64,000 bases of DNA from Thinopyrum elongatum (taxonomy: Eukaryota; Streptophyta; Magnoliopsida; Poales; Poaceae). A model generated the notes under the pieces. The model was not told where the DNA came from. It made no database searches and saw nothing but the letters and a program-made list of their open reading frames with translations. Position numbers and translations under genes: made by a program. The DNA lies in contig CM022302.1 in NCBI GenBank assembly GCA_011799875.1, forward strand, positions 204,076,814 through 204,140,813, read 5' to 3'. Below are positions 19,862 through 33,400 of this stretch, in pieces (within the stretch, counting starts at the first letter, position 1; each line of letters begins with the position of its first letter).

Positions 19862-22800
19862 CCTAGTCCCGACGATGATCAAGCCGGCAAGGGCAAGAAA
19901 AACGGCGGTAGAAAGGGTCATTAGCAGAACAACTCAGGTCATGCTAGAAATCACAATAATCAAGGCAATGGTGGCAAGCGCAAAAACCCGGAGGGTAGGT
20001 TAGATTTCGTCGCCAACACTGGTTACAGGGTCCAGAGACCGAATAACTCAGGTAAGCCCTACAACGGGAACAAGGCTCGTAATTTTGAGGAAGTGCTCAA
20101 AGGTCCGTGCCCGAAACATAGCCTCCCTGACAAACAGGCGAATCACTCTTGGGAGAACTGTTATATTATGCAAGCTTACTGCAATCAAGTCTACCAAAAT
20201 CATCAAGGTGGTGGTGGTGGAAACCCGGGGCAACCTGGAGCTGGTGGCTCAGGCTTCCCAGGAGGTGGCTCATCTAGTAATTACCAGAATACATGTTTTC
20301 AGGGATCAGGTGACTCAGGGTCCGGTTATCAAGGTTCAGGCAACAGTGGAGCTAGACACCAGCACTCCGGCCAGGGCACTCAACAACAGGGCAATCAGAC
20401 AGGTTTTCAGATCCATCCTAAAGAACTGAGCAGTGGTCAATATCACATGTTCATAACTAGCACTTGCAAGCGTGATCGCAAGCTGCAGCGACGTACAATC
20501 AATGTGGTTGAGCCGGCGGTCCCTCACTACTTAACTTGGTTAGAGCAACCGATTATCTGGAGTAGAGAGGATCACCCGCCCCAGATCGAGAATCCGGGTT
20601 GTCTTGCTCTGGTGGTCTCACCTCAAGTTGGTGGTTATAAGCTTACCAAGGTACTCATGGATGGTGGCAGCAACATTAATATACTGTATTATGATACCTT
20701 CAAGCGGATGAACTTGTCGAAAAAACAATTGCAGCCCTCATCTACGGTATTCCATGGGATTGTTCCAGGAAAACCTGCCTATCCCATTGGCTGGGTTAAG
20801 CTGGAAGTTGCTTTCGGTACAGAGTTCAATTATCGATGTGAATCTTTGACGTTTGAGGTGGTCAAAATCAAAAGCCTGTATCATGCTCTCTTTGGGCAGC
20901 CGGCTTATGCACGCTTCATGGCATGGCCGTGTTATGTATACCTCAAGCTCAAGATGCCCGGAACAAAGGGCACAATCATAGCCAATGGAGATAGAAAGAT
21001 TGCTCTGGAGTGTTAGGAAGGAGACGTAGCTTATGCTGAGTCGGCTTGTGCGGCCGAAGAACTAAAATTTTACACCGCCAATGTTGACCCGGCCGACATG
21101 ACGCCCCTGAAGAAGCCCACCACAGAGTCTGACCCGCCACTCAAGTTCAAGCCGGCTGAGGACACGAAGCAAGTTGACTTCACTCCGGGCGACTCATCCA
21201 AGCAGTTCACCATTGGGACCGGCTTGGACCCCAAATAGGAAAGCGCGCCTATTGAGCTCATCCGTGAGAATCGGGACGTCTTTGCATGGAAACCCTCTGA
21301 CATGCCTGGAATACCGAGAGAACTCGCTGAGCACCACCTTAATGTGGATCCAAAGATGAAATCGGTCAGACAATACCTCCGTCGTTTTAACGAGGAGAGA
21401 CGCAAGACTATTGGGGAAGAAGTGGCTCAGCTCTTAGCTGCCGGGTTCATCGTGGAGGTTTTTCATCCTGAGTGGCTGAAAAATCCAGTGCTTGTTCTCA
21501 AGAAAAACGGAACTTGGCGTATGTGTGTTGATTACACAGATATTAACAAGGCGTGTCCCAAAGACCCGTTTTCCCTCCCCCGCATTGATCAGATCATTGA
21601 TTCCACGACTGGTTGTGAGAGCTTATGTTTCCTGGATGCTTACTCTGGTTATCATCAGATAAAGATGGCTGTTGAGGATCAGGAGAAGAGAGCCTTCATC
21701 ACACCCTTTGGGGCTTTTTGCTATGTCTCTATGCCTTTTGGGCTTAAGAGTGATGGGGTGACTTATCAGCGTTGTGTCGAAAATTGTTTCCACAAGCAGA
21801 TTGGGCGTAATGTCCATGCTTGTGTTGATGACATTGTGGTCAAATCTCAGAAGAAAGAAACTTTGTTGGATGACCTCAAGGAAACTTTTGATAATCTTCG
21901 AGTCTATCAGATGAAGCTCAGCCCGGCCAAATGTATCTTTGGTGTTCCTGCAGGAAAATGTCTAGGTTTCCTGGTGTCAGAGAGGGGCATTGAAGCTAAC
22001 CCGGAGAAAATCAAGGCGGTCACTTCCCTTGCTAAGCCGGCAAATATCAATGATGTTCAGCGCATGGTAGGATGAATCGCAGCTTTAAGCCGGTTTATAA
22101 GCCGCCTTGGCGAGAAGGCTATTCCGCTCTACCATATGTTGAAAAAGACTACCAATTTTGTCTGGAGATACACTGCAAATGAGGCCTTTGAAGTACTGAA
22201 GAAATAGCTGGCTGAGCCGCGTGTTCTTGCAGCTCCTATTGACAAAGAGCCTATGCTCCTGTACATTGCTGCTAAAAATAAAGCAGTAAGTGTAGTAGTT
22301 GTCGTCGAGCGCAAGGAAGATGGGAAGGAATATCCGGTCCAGCGGCCGGTTTATTATGTCAATGAAGTTTTGACAGAGTCCAAGAAGAGATATCCACATT
22401 GGCAGAAGCTGGTATTTGGTTTTTTCATGGCTAGTCGCAAGTTGAAGCACTATTTCCAAGAACACCTAATAACTATGGTGAGCTCAGCTCCCTTAGGTGA
22501 TATCATCCAGAACGGGGAGGCTACAGGCCGGGTTGCTAAGTGGGCAATTGAGCTTGGTCTTCATCATCTTAAGTATTTGCCTAGAACAGCCATCAAATCT
22601 CAAGCATTGGTGGATTTCATTAACGACTGGACTGAACTATAGATTCCTGAGGAGAAGCCGGACAATACGTACTGGACGATACACTTTGACGGCTCAAGGC
22701 AATTGGAAGGCTCGGGATCATGTTTCCCTGTACTAACAATGCAGTTGAGTATGAAGCCCTCCTTCATGGTCTCCGTATGGCCAAGGAGATGAATCTCAGC

Positions 22801-24380
22801 TGGGTCAGACGCCTGGGCAACTCTGATCTGGTCGCCCAGCAGGTCTCTGGATCATGGGACTCCAAGGATCCCCTCATGGTGGCTTATCGACAAGCGGTGA
22901 CTAACATCGCCGGGCATTTCAAAGGATATCAGGTGGATCATATAGATCGGCAGCATAACAAGGCACCTGATGCTCTATCACGACTTGGCTATCAGCGTAA
23001 GCTGGTCCCTCCTAATGTGTTCCTTGATGTTCTCCATAATCCTTCTGTTAAATTGCCTTCCGAGGAAGATCTTGTTGTACCTGACCCGGAGGCACAGTTG
23101 GTGGTGGCTCTTCAGGCTATTCCAGATTGGACGGTTCCTTATTTGGCTTATCTGACTCAAGGCGAGCTCCTCGAAGATGAACTCATTGTCCGTCAGATTG
23201 TTCGGCGTTCCAAGTCCATGACTATCGTCAATGGCGAGTTGCACAGAAGAAGCATCACTGGTGTTCTCCAACGATGTATCTCCCCTGATGAAGAGCGAGA
23301 GATACTCAATAAAATTCACTCTGGTGATTGTGGTCATCATGCCGGCTCACAGTCCCTTGTGGCGAAGGCTTTTTGCCATGGTTTTTTCTGGTTCACGGCT
23401 CATGCGGATGCTGAGGAAATAGTGCGCAAGTGTGATGGTTGCCAGAAGTTTGCATGCCAGACTCATGTGCCGGCTCAAGAGCTTTGGATGATTCCCATCA
23501 CTTGGCCTTTTGCAGTCTGGGGGCTTGATATGGTTGGACTATTAAAATGGTCTAAGGACAAGAAAACTCATCCTTTGGTTGCTGTGGACAAATTCACTAA
23601 GTGGGTTAAAGCAGAGCCAGTCAGCAATTGTGATGCAGCAACAACAGTCAAGTTCGTGAAAAAGTTGATTTTTCGCTTTGGTTATCTGCATAGCATCATC
23701 ACTGGTAATGGAGCTAACTTGTCCAAAGGAGCTATGAATAAGTTCTGTCAGCAAGAGCACATCCAGCTTGATGTAGCCTCAGTGGCACAAGCTCAGTCCA
23801 ATGGCCAAGCAGAACATGCTAACCAGGACATTTTACGAGGCATCAAGCCAAGACTCATGGTCCCTCTTGAGCGCACTCCGGGTTGTTGGGTTGAGGAGCT
23901 CCCGTCTGTCTTTGGAGCATACGGACTATCCCCAATAGATCAACAGGCTATACGCCTTTCTTCATGGTTTGTGGATTAGAGGTTGTGCTACCCAGTGATA
24001 TTCGTCATGATTCCCCCGGAGTTGCAGCTTATGTTGAAGCAGATAATGAGCAGGCTCGACAAGACTCTCTAGATGCTCTGGAGGAGGAATGTGACTTTGC
24101 ATCAGCAATATCAGCAAGACCTACGTCGCTATCATAGCCGTAGAGTTTGCAATCGTACTTTCCAGGAGGGCGACTGAGTGCTCCGGCCGATTCAAGATCA
24201 AGCCGACATGCATAAGCTTTCACCTCCATGGGAAGGGCCCTTTGTTATCAGCAAGAATCTAAACAAAGGGTCATATTATCTCATTGATATACGAGAACAT
24301 GATAAATCTCGTACCTCTGAGGAGGAGACCAACAGGCCTTGGAATATTGTTCATCTTTGGCCTTATTCACTTAGAGCCAC
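19862..24380 (+). pseudogene. Element C gag (C-terminal part) and pol
   Basis: One frame runs from 19862 to about 22715: Gly/Asn-rich gag tail, a Cys-His motif (CPKH...HSWENC, near 20108), protease (VLMDGGSNINIL near 20655), reverse transcriptase (RMCVDYTDIN, FLDAYSGYHQI, and CVDDIVVK where Tyr of YxDD is Cys) and RNase H. Stops interrupt at 19922, 21014, 21236, 22073, 22205 and 22640. A small deletion in the second RNase H-like domain at about 22715 shifts the frame. Integrase follows in 22720-23979 (zinc-binding HH-CC, WGLDMVG, and ITGNGAN where the second catalytic Asp is Gly). Further lesions precede the C-terminal end near 24380. It is not functional. Confidence 0.85.
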
Positions 24381-24814
24381 TGGTTCTACCTCATTGTACA
24401 TACCTATGTGTATATATCTTTTATGATCATTATAATAATGCCGGCATCCCCTAAACGCAGGGCCTCTATCCTTTCATCGCAAATTTTATGTACGAGTCTT
24501 TATTTTCTGATCAAATGTCACTTGGGGGCCTCCAACTCATCGAGTTTAGCTATTAACATCCCTTTGACACGACATATGCCACTATATAACTTGGTTAAAC
24601 CTGCATGTCTGCTCGATGCTACTCCGCCAAGGTGACCCGGTGTACTCTTGACAGCCAATCAATATGACCCTGAACTAATCAAGGTTAAAACACCGTCTTA
24701 TGTCACAAGGGAGCCGGCTTACAGAAAGCTAGGATAAACCATGGGCTATCACGAGGGAGCCAGCTTCATTGAAGCAAGACTCGTGCCTCGAAAGCCGGTC
24801 TCTTTTGTCATGCC
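24381..24814 (+). other. Element C spacer after pol
   Basis: This noncoding sequence includes an ACTTGGGGGCCTCC polypurine-like phrase at 24519. The end (24490-24814) is the inverted counterpart of 15300-15620 in element B. It is interrupted at 24815 by element D and resumes at 37612. Confidence 0.7.
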
Positions 24815-27800
24815 TAACGGCATTCTAGGAACCAGGGTACCCAGACTTGCCTGCCTGCGGCCCATGGCGTGGCTCCTTCGACGGCCTGGTATGGCCCATC
24901 TACAAGACCGCCAAGACAAGACCCTCGCGAGGGCCCCTAGGCCTCGCGAGGCGGACAACACCAAGACCTCCGGAGGGAGTGGCCTCCCCAGGCTGCCTCC
25001 CAAGGAGCAGAGATTCCTATGCAGGTACCAGCCTCATGAGGCTGCCATGATGCAAGCCATGATGACCAAGGCAGGCGGGCGCCAGCTGTGACGCCCCCGG
25101 CTCAATCGTGCACTAATCATACACGCAAATGCACACGATCAAGCCTAAGGACTCACGGGAAGATATCACAACACAATTGTAAATCATAAATAAAGTCATA
25201 CAAGCTTTATATTACAAGCCAGGGGCCTCGAGGGCTCGAATACATAAGCTCGCATACAAGCGTCAGCGGAAGCATTAGATATCTGAGTACAGATATGAAA
25301 CAGAAACAGATAAGCCTTTAGAATGGCGGGGCAAAACAAGAGCTACGATCGAAAGGCGCAGGCCTCCTGCCTGGGACCCTCCGAACCTACTCCTGGTCGT
25401 CGGCCAACTCGTAGTAGTATCCACCCTCGGGGTAGTAGTAGCGATCGTCGGCGTGGGCAGCTGTATCCGGGGCTCCGACATCTGGTTGCATCAAAAGGAT
25501 ATGGGGGGAAAAGAAAGCAAAGCAACCGTGAGTACTCATCCGAAGTACTCAGCAAGCAAGGATCTACACTACATATGCAACATTATCAAAGGAAGGCTGT
25601 ATATGTGGACTGGGCTGCAGAAATGCCAGAATAGAGGGGAAAGCCTAGTCCTATCGAAGACTAGCATCTTCAACAGTCTTGCAGCATTAGAAGAGTGTAG
25701 ATTTGTATAGCATAAAGTAGTAGTATCATTAAGTCTCAACCTCACCCAGAGATCCTTTCTCGGCTCTCTGCGAGAAAGCAATCCCAGAGCCATAATGTCC
25801 AAGTATCAACCTCGGCCAAAGATCCTTTCTCGACTCCCTGCGAGAAAGCAATCCCAGAGCCACATATCCAGGTATCATCACAGGTATCCAGTTCTAGTTG
25901 TATCGATCGGGATACAACTCCAAGTGTCCTTTACCGTAGGACCGGCTATCGATAGATGTGTTCTTCCCTGCAGGGGTGCACCAACTTACCCACCACGCTG
26001 GATTAACTCTGGCCGGACACACTTTCCTGGGTCATGCCTAGCCTCGGCCAAACAACACACCGCAACCCTACCTAGAGCTCAGCAGAGAGGTCCCCGCCGG
26101 TCTACATCCTAAGCACTCAGGGGTCTTGGGCCATCGCCCTGCGCACTCCGGGTCGTTGCGCACAGGGTGGATACCGACATCGCCTCGGATGGCTGACACG
26201 ATTCGACCATGCCGCAATGCTGAACTGGACGTCTGACAGAGCTTTCGGCTGATGCTACGATGCAGAACGCCCATACTATGCCCACGTGATGGTTAGTGCT
26301 ATCAGTCCAGAGGCCTGCTCGGATTAAATATCCAAATCGTTAGTGGACTAGGGGCTTGCGGTAACGAGTAGAGACTCATGATCGATGTGACCCCCGTCGC
26401 CCCGTCTCGAGGACTTGCGGCAAGGGCTAAGAATGCCCGGCCACGCCTCGTATTCATATCTCGGGCAACCTGCAGGTCAACCCGTCTCCACAACACTCGC
26501 CACTTAGGCTCACGCGGGTACCCCTCAGGGTCGACCCGCCTTTCCAAGTAACAGTGTAAAGTCCAAGTATCCGTGTGTCCATAACATCAGGGGAATCTGA
26601 GGTATCACCCTTGTTGGATTCCTACTTGATGTATCCGTCAAGGTGAACTCGGAGGAATCACCCTCGATGGGTTCACACTTGATGTGTTGCACGACAGCAT
26701 CGTTATCGGAAGTGGTGAAGGAGGAATCACCCTCGGTAACCACAACCGATGAACTAACCTACCAGATTAACATCAGAAGTGCTAACGAGGTATCACCCAC
26801 GGCACTCGATAGTAACCCAGTAGCGGCGTACAACTAAGGGGGGGTGATGTGCGGTGCCGGGGCCTGGTCTTCAATCCCGTTAGCCAGGTCTTCTGATAAT
26901 CTAGCGGGGCATTCGGGACAAGTGGGGTCACTGATAGGTCTCTACCCAGCCTATACTAGACAGTTTAGGATAAGCAGGTAAGGTATCAATAGCAGGTTAC
27001 AATAAACAGGCTATGCATCAGAATAGGCAAAGTAGTAGCAGCAGCATTTCTAATGCAAGCATGAGAGAGAAAGAATAGGCGATATTGGTATGCTCAAGGG
27101 GGGGTGCTTGCCTGGTTGCTCGGCGGCAAGGGCAAGGTCGTCAGGGGTCATCGATCTCCGGAGCTGCGTCGGTCTCGGGAACTGCGTCGGTAGCGGGGTC
27201 TACCGAGAGAGAAGAGGGGGAGGAAACAGATAAATACACGGCAAGCATATGCAACACAGAGCAGGCTATGCTAACGTGCAGTGCAGGGTCGCCTAAAAAC
27301 ATGTCTAAGTCATTTTAGTTATTTTAGGATTTAAGTTGGATTTATTCACCGGTATCTATGCACTATTCATCTACTGGAAATGGGCAAAAAGTTGCGGGTT
27401 CACCTCCGTAGAGGGTCCCATCATGGAAACAGGTAGCACGGTTGGATTCGTCTCGTCGTTCTGAGCAACTTTCATATATAAAACTTTTTCATCGGAGTTA
27501 CGTTTTATTTTATATGATTTTTCAAAGTTGTATTGATTTTCTGGAATTTATTTAATTAACAACTCAACATTATCCAAAACGGCTGGCGTCAGCATGACGC
27601 CTTGCTGGCGTCAGCAGTCAACAGACGGCTGGCCAGGTCAAACCTGACATGTGGGTCCAGTGGGGCCCACATGTCAGCCTCTGTTAGTTTAACCAGGTTT
27701 TATTTAACCTAATTAGGATCAATTAGTGGGTGGGCCCCAGTGGTCAGTGAGTGATCAGTAACTAATTAGTCAACTTAATTAATTAACCTATTTTCTATTT

Positions 27801-29903
27801 ATTTAAATTTGTTTAATTGACTGGACCCACATGTCAGTGGGTTGACCCAGTCAACGAGTCAACTGGGCCCACCTGTCAGTGTCTCAGGCGGGTCCCAGTG
27901 GCGCCAGGTGGCAGCCACGTCAGCTCCGGCGACCGGAACGTGGCGGGCGAGCTGTTTCGCGGCGGGGGTTCGCCGGACCTGGCCGGAAAACGTCCACAGG
28001 CGTCCGTTTGCCGCGGGGCTAGGTGCCTTCGGCTGCGGACGAAGTCGCGCTTCAAAGGGCGGTGGCTGCCGTGGCCGGGGTGGGCGCCGGCAACGACGGC
28101 AGGCGGCGGTGGCTACGGGCGGCGCACGGATTCGGGGTTGCAGCGCACGGATGAGAAAATGAAGCGGCTGGGGAGGGCCTACGCGACGTGGTGAGCACGA
28201 TGGGCAGCAGCACTGGGCCCAACGGTCGCCGTGGCTACGCCGGCGATGAGCTCACGGGGTGGCGTGTTTGGGCAAGAAGGGGGCGGCGCGTACGGGGCAG
28301 AGGAGAGCGCAAGGAGAGGGAGAGGAGGACGGGGTGCTCACGTAGAGCATGTAGGTGTGCGAAAGCGAGCTCGGGGAGGGAGTGCAGGAGCGAATCGATG
28401 ATGGCGGGCGGCGGCGATCCGAGGAGGAAGAAGGGCTCGGGGAGGCACTGCGGCGGCTCCGGGCGTCGGTTGGTTGGCGTAGCCGACGTAGTCGACGTCG
28501 AGGAGGCCGCTGGACACGTCGGAGCGGCAAGGAGGGCTCGGAGGCCGTGGCTACGGCCCGGTGGTGGCCATGGTTGCTCTCGGGCTTGCGGGAGGGGAAA
28601 AGAGACGAGGCAGGGAGAGGGAGAGGAGTGGTCAGGGGAGGCCAGAGGTGCGTAGGGCGCTGCCCTTTATCCACCGGACAGGCGCAGGAGCGCGTTGTCG
28701 AGCAGGGGGAGGGGGGGCCGGCGCGGGCGTGCGCGCGCGGCGACAACAGCTCGGGGAGGAGCAGTGCGAGGTGGGGGACGATGCTGGGTGGGCTGGGCCG
28801 GCTGGCTGACTAAGGCCCAGCCACTGCGGGCCTTTTCTTTTTATTTTCTTTTCTTCTCTGTTTTTCTTTTGTTTCTATTTTTGCAATAATGTGTGGCCTC
28901 CAACACTGTTTTGTAAAATAGGTAACTTGTCCCAATAAATACAGTGCATTAGTTAGTACTGCTAAAATTTGGTTTGGAGGCTAATGGAGTTCATACGAAT
29001 TTTGTATTAAATAAAATATATTAAACCTTGCTGTTTTGGTACTGTTTGAGTCACTTAATTAAACTATTAAATGTTGTTATAATTTTAGAATTGTCTCTGG
29101 ATTATTTACAATATTATGAACATTTTAGTTTTCAAATTTGAACAACTTTTGTTTCCACTTTTAGTTTGAATTTCCATTTGAATTTGAATTTGAAAAGAGA
29201 TATGATCCAAATGATGTTTAAGCACTGTTGATCATGATGACTTGGCATTATCAAAAGGGGGATTAGTGTGGCTAACCACTGGGGGTGTTACACCAGCGGG
29301 CGCAGAGGAGGCAGTTTCCTCTTTGGTGCTAAGGAGGCAAGGACAGGTGTGAGTTCCCGAGAGATCTGGCAAAGGATTCCATTCCGGTGCTACAAGACCG
29401 AGACCACCAGCACGGCAGGATGGATGTCATCGCCGAGCCCACCGCTGCGTCACGACCAGAGGCTTTGCAGGCGAAGACCACCTTTCGTCAGGATAAGATG
29501 TACTGCTTGTCCCCTTTCAAATTGGCCACTGTGGGATCCCTTCCCGCCTACGTTTTGGGGGAAGAGGACTGAGGCCACTAAAAATATAGGTTAGCCACCA
29601 TCGTAGCGAGGGATCGGATCCTTTCCACCCTCACCAACATAGCCCTCGCGAGGCTGTTCATCCGCTGTACTAGGTCATCCTTGACCCCTCGTGAGGCCAA
29701 TCCACCACAAAGTAGGAGTAGGGTTTTACACCGCAAGGTGGCCCGAACCTGGGTAAACTGCCATGTTCATCTCCTTCCTTGCTCGTGCGGGTCCGTCTAG
29801 GCTAGGCTATGGGGCGACGAGTTGGTAGGCTTGAGAGGTTGAGTTCTTCACACACGCCCCAGAGTTCGAACCTTCTTGGGTCAGCGGAGCCCTGAATCCG
29901 ACG
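24815..29903 (+). repeat. Element D 5' LTR, split by insertion G
   Basis: The two halves 24815-25086 and 29293-29903 together match 36743-37611. In the first roughly 258 aligned bp I count about 12 differences, mostly transitions. The start is mutated (TAACGGCATTC against GGTCGGTGTTC in the 3' LTR). The TATA region near 29575 reads CTAAAAATATAGG, weaker than in the 3' LTR. Confidence 0.8.
25087..29292. mobile_element. Insertion G: 4.2-kb LTR-like element with 5-bp target duplication
   Basis: It is bounded by TGTGACGCCCCCGG and CTGGGGGTGTTACA, inverted TG/CA ends, and flanked by CCAGC on both sides (25082-25086 and 29293-29297). The other LTR of element D has the uninterrupted site (GCGCTAGCGGGC near 37009). 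No internal direct repeat, primer site or pol domain is visible, so it is best read as a solo LTR of a family with very long LTRs. A GC-rich block at 27900-28810 gives long Ala/Gly/Arg ORFs on both strands that are probably not genes. From 28820 to 29270 it is AT-rich. Family name not assigned. Confidence 0.8.
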
Positions 29904-29923
29904 TTTGGCACGCCGGGTAGGGG
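29904..29923 (+). other. Primer binding site of element D
   Basis: TTTGGCACGCCGGGTAGGGG follows the 5' LTR directly. It differs from the site used by B and E, so D uses another tRNA primer. Confidence 0.7.
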
Positions 29924-29979
29924 CATGTTGAAGCTCTACCTCTTCACCAACCATGCTACACCCGCTCTTCGTGGTCCCC

Positions 29980-30438
29980 ATGGCCGACGCCGTCCCACCT
30001 GTCGGGCCGCCGGGCGCTTACGGAGGCGCTGCGGGCCACCGGGCCTTTACCCCCGGCCTGCGGCGGGTGCAGTGGCCGCAGAGGTTCAGGCCGGCGCTGC
30101 CCCCGCGGTACGACGGCGCGGCGGACCCCGTGGAGTTCCTCCAGCTATACGCATAGGCCATCTGGATGGCGGGCGGTGATGACAAAGTCATGGCGAACTG
30201 GCTCCCAATGGCTCTCACAGGCGTGTCGCGCTCCTGGATGCTCAGCCTGCTGGAATCTTTGGTGGCCTCCTGGGAGGAGCTGCGCGGCCTATTCATCGCG
30301 CGCTTTGCGGCCCGGGTGCCCCACGCTATTGCGTCCATTCTCGGCGGGTCGCAGGCGCCAGCCTTGGGCCGCCACATCAAGCAGCTCCTCTGTCGGGTGG
30401 TAGCTACTCGGCCGCGGTAGGGGGCTCCTCCAGGCCGC
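29980..30438 (+). pseudogene. Element D gag fragment
   Basis: Starting at ATG 29980 (MADAVPPVG), the frame gives a Pro/Gly-rich head, then a Retrotrans_gag-like segment (YDGAADPVEFLQLYA, stop TAG at 30154, then MANWLPMALTGVSRSW and SWEELRGLFIARFAARV). It breaks off after HIKQLLCRVV at a TAG near 30418. The rest of gag, including any zinc-binding motif, is missing: the protease region begins almost at once. The stop at 30154 fits a C-to-T change in CAG. The protein would form the capsid if intact. Confidence 0.7.
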
Positions 30439-30439
30439 G

Positions 30440-33400
30440 CAGCGCCTGAGACCGACATCACCTTCGACTCCAGGGATCACCCCAGGACCACGGTCGGCGC
30501 CGGTGAGCACCCCATCCTGTGCACACCCACCATCAGCAATGTCGCGGTCACCAGGACCCTCATCGACGACGGTGCTGGCCTCAACGTCCTCTCCGTGGAA
30601 GCTTTCGACCTGCTTCAAGTGCCCTACTACCAACTCGCGCCCACCAAGCCCTTCTCGGGGGTGGTCGACGGCTCCACCACCCCCTTGGGGCAGATACGCC
30701 TCCCAGTCACCTTCGACACGCACTACAACTACCGCACCGATCTCATTGACTTCGACGCCGCTCACATCGGCCGCCCGTACAATGCCATCCTTGGGTATCC
30801 GATCCTTGCCAAGTTCATGGCGGCGGCGCACCCCGGCTACAACGTCATCAAGATGCATGGGAGCAGCGGCATCATCACCGTGGCGGGGGACACCAAGGAT
30901 GCACTCTTGGCCCTCAAGCTCGCTTTCAAGGCCGCAGCAGGCCCAAGGGGACGCTCCAGAGATCCCGGAGGCCGCGCCCGCAAAGAAGAAACAATTATTC
31001 TCTCAAGACCGGACCGAGACGAAGCAGGTGCTGGTCGACGACGGAGGTTCAGGCCCCACCTTCACCATAGGCGCCGGCCTCCCCCAGGTCAGGAAGAGGC
31101 ACCGGTCGGCTTCCTCCGTGCGAATAAGGATGTGTTTGCATGGGAGGCGACGGACTTGGTCGGCGTCCCACGGGATGTGATCGAACACCATTTGATGGTG
31201 TGCCTCAGTGCACGCCCGGTGAAGCAGAAGGCGCGGCGGCAGGCCTAAGGGAAGCAATCATTCATCGTCCAAGAGGTCCGCGAGCTGCAAGAAGCCGGCG
31301 TCATTCGGGAAGTACGGCACCCGGATTGGCTGGCCAACCTGGTCATCGTCCCCAAGAAGGGCGGGAAGGAGCGCATGTGCGTCGACTTCACCAGCCTCAA
31401 CAAGGCGTGCCCTCAGGACCCGTTCCCTCTTCCGCGCATCGATCAGATCATTGACTCCACTGTCGAGTGCGACCTGCTATGCTTCCTGGACGCCTTCTCG
31501 GGCTACCACCAAATCAAGATGGCGGTGCAGGAAGTCGAGAAGACAGCCTTCCTTTCCCCGTGCGGGGTGTACTGTTACACCTGCATGCCCTTTGGGCTGC
31601 GGAATGCCGGTGCGACATTCCAGCGATTGATGCACATCGCTCTGGGACGACAGCTCAGGAGGAACGCCGAGGCGTACATCGATGACATAGTGGTCAAGTA
31701 GCGGGAGGCAAGGACCCTTGTCGAAGACCTGGAAGAAACATTCGCCAACCTGCGCAAGGTAAACCTATTGCTCAATCCGGAGAAATGCATGTTCGGTGTC
31801 CCGTCTGGCAAGTTGATGGGTTTCCTGGTATCGCACAGAGGGATCGAGGCTAACCCCGAGAAGGTCAAGGCAATAGAAAGGATGAGCCCGCCACAGACCC
31901 TCAAGGAGATACAGAAGCTCGCGGGCTGCATAACCTCGCTGGGGCGCTTTATCTCCAAGCTTGGCGAGCGCGCCCTCCCATTCTTCAAGCTGATGAAAAA
32001 GAAGGGCCCCTTCGAGTGGACTCCGAAGGCTGAGGTGGCTTTCCAAGACCTCAAGAGGTACCTCACGAGCCCGCCGGTGATGGTGGCGCCTCGTCCTCTT
32101 GAGCCCTTGGTGCTTTACCTGGCCGCCATGCCCCACTCGGCTAGCGCAGCGCTTGTGGCGGTCAGGGAGGAGCACGCAGGTGCGGGTGCATGGCGTAGCG
32201 CCCCGCGTACAGTCGCTCCATCGACACCTCAGGATGGCACTCCTGAGGCCTCAACTACTCCATCGGACGGCAAGGTCCCCTAGTCCCAAGCAGAGCAGGA
32301 CGTCGTCGACGCCTCTTCCCTCGTCGAGCACCCGGTGTACTTCATCCGCACGGTGATGCGTGATGCGCGCGCTACCCCATGCCACAGAAGTTCCTGCTCG
32401 CGCTTCTCGTCGCCTCCAGGAAACTGCGCCACTATTTACAAGGCCACCCCATGAAGGTCGTCTCCGCGTACCCCTTAGAGAAGGTGCTCTATAGCCCCAA
32501 TGCCGCGGGGAGGGTTGCCGAGTGGAACATCGAGCTGCAAGCGTTCCAGCTGGAGTTCAGCACCACCAGGGTCATCAAGGGCGCGGCCCTCGCTGACATC
32601 ATGGAGGAATGGACGGACGCCCCTGACCGCGAGATGGGTGAAGATTGGTCCCTCGCGCCCGGAGATGAGGTGCCCGATGGCTGGGTCATGTACTTCGACG
32701 GTGCATTTGCGTGGCAGGGCCCGGGGGCTGGAGCCGTACTCATCTCGCCAACCCAGGATAAGCTATGCTATGCTATGCAACTCTGCTTTCCGTGTGGCGA
32801 GAAGGTCTCCAACAACATCACGGAATACGAGGGCCTGATCGCTGGCCTCAGGGCCACGGTGGCCCTGGGGGTCAAGCGTCTCACCATCAAGGGCGAATCT
32901 CAGCTCCTCGTCAACTTCTCCAACAAGGAATGCAAGCGTAGGGACGAGCACATGGAGGCATACCTAGCAGAGGTACACAAAATCGAAAAAGCTTCTTGGG
33001 CTTGGAATTGCAGCACGTCCCACGTGGCACGAACAAGGAGGCAGACGACATCGCCAAGACGGCGTCTCGACGCGAGCCCCAGAGGCCTGGCGTCTTCGAG
33101 GAAAGGCTCTTCAAACCGTCGGCAGCCCCCCCCTCCCACTGCAGGCCCAGCGCTGCTTCGGGAGGAGCTGCCCTGGCCCCCTCCTCGGGTGCCCCGGCCT
33201 GCCGCCCGACCTCAGGAGCCCGCCTGCTCCTGGCGCTGGAACCTCAGGAGGGTTGCTGGACCGAAGAGTTCAAGGCGTACCTGCTCCGCGGCACCCTGCC
33301 GGAGAAGGAGGAAGACGCGGAACTGTGGCCCGTCAGGCCACCGCTTATTACTTGCAGGACGGTGAGCTCTACCGAAGGTGCCCCAACGACATCTCACTGC

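Noticed and set aside
27817..28889. ORFs of 100-164 codons on both strands within insertion G
   Set aside because: They have the same cause: a GC-rich block inside an LTR-like sequence, with no domain and mutual overlap.
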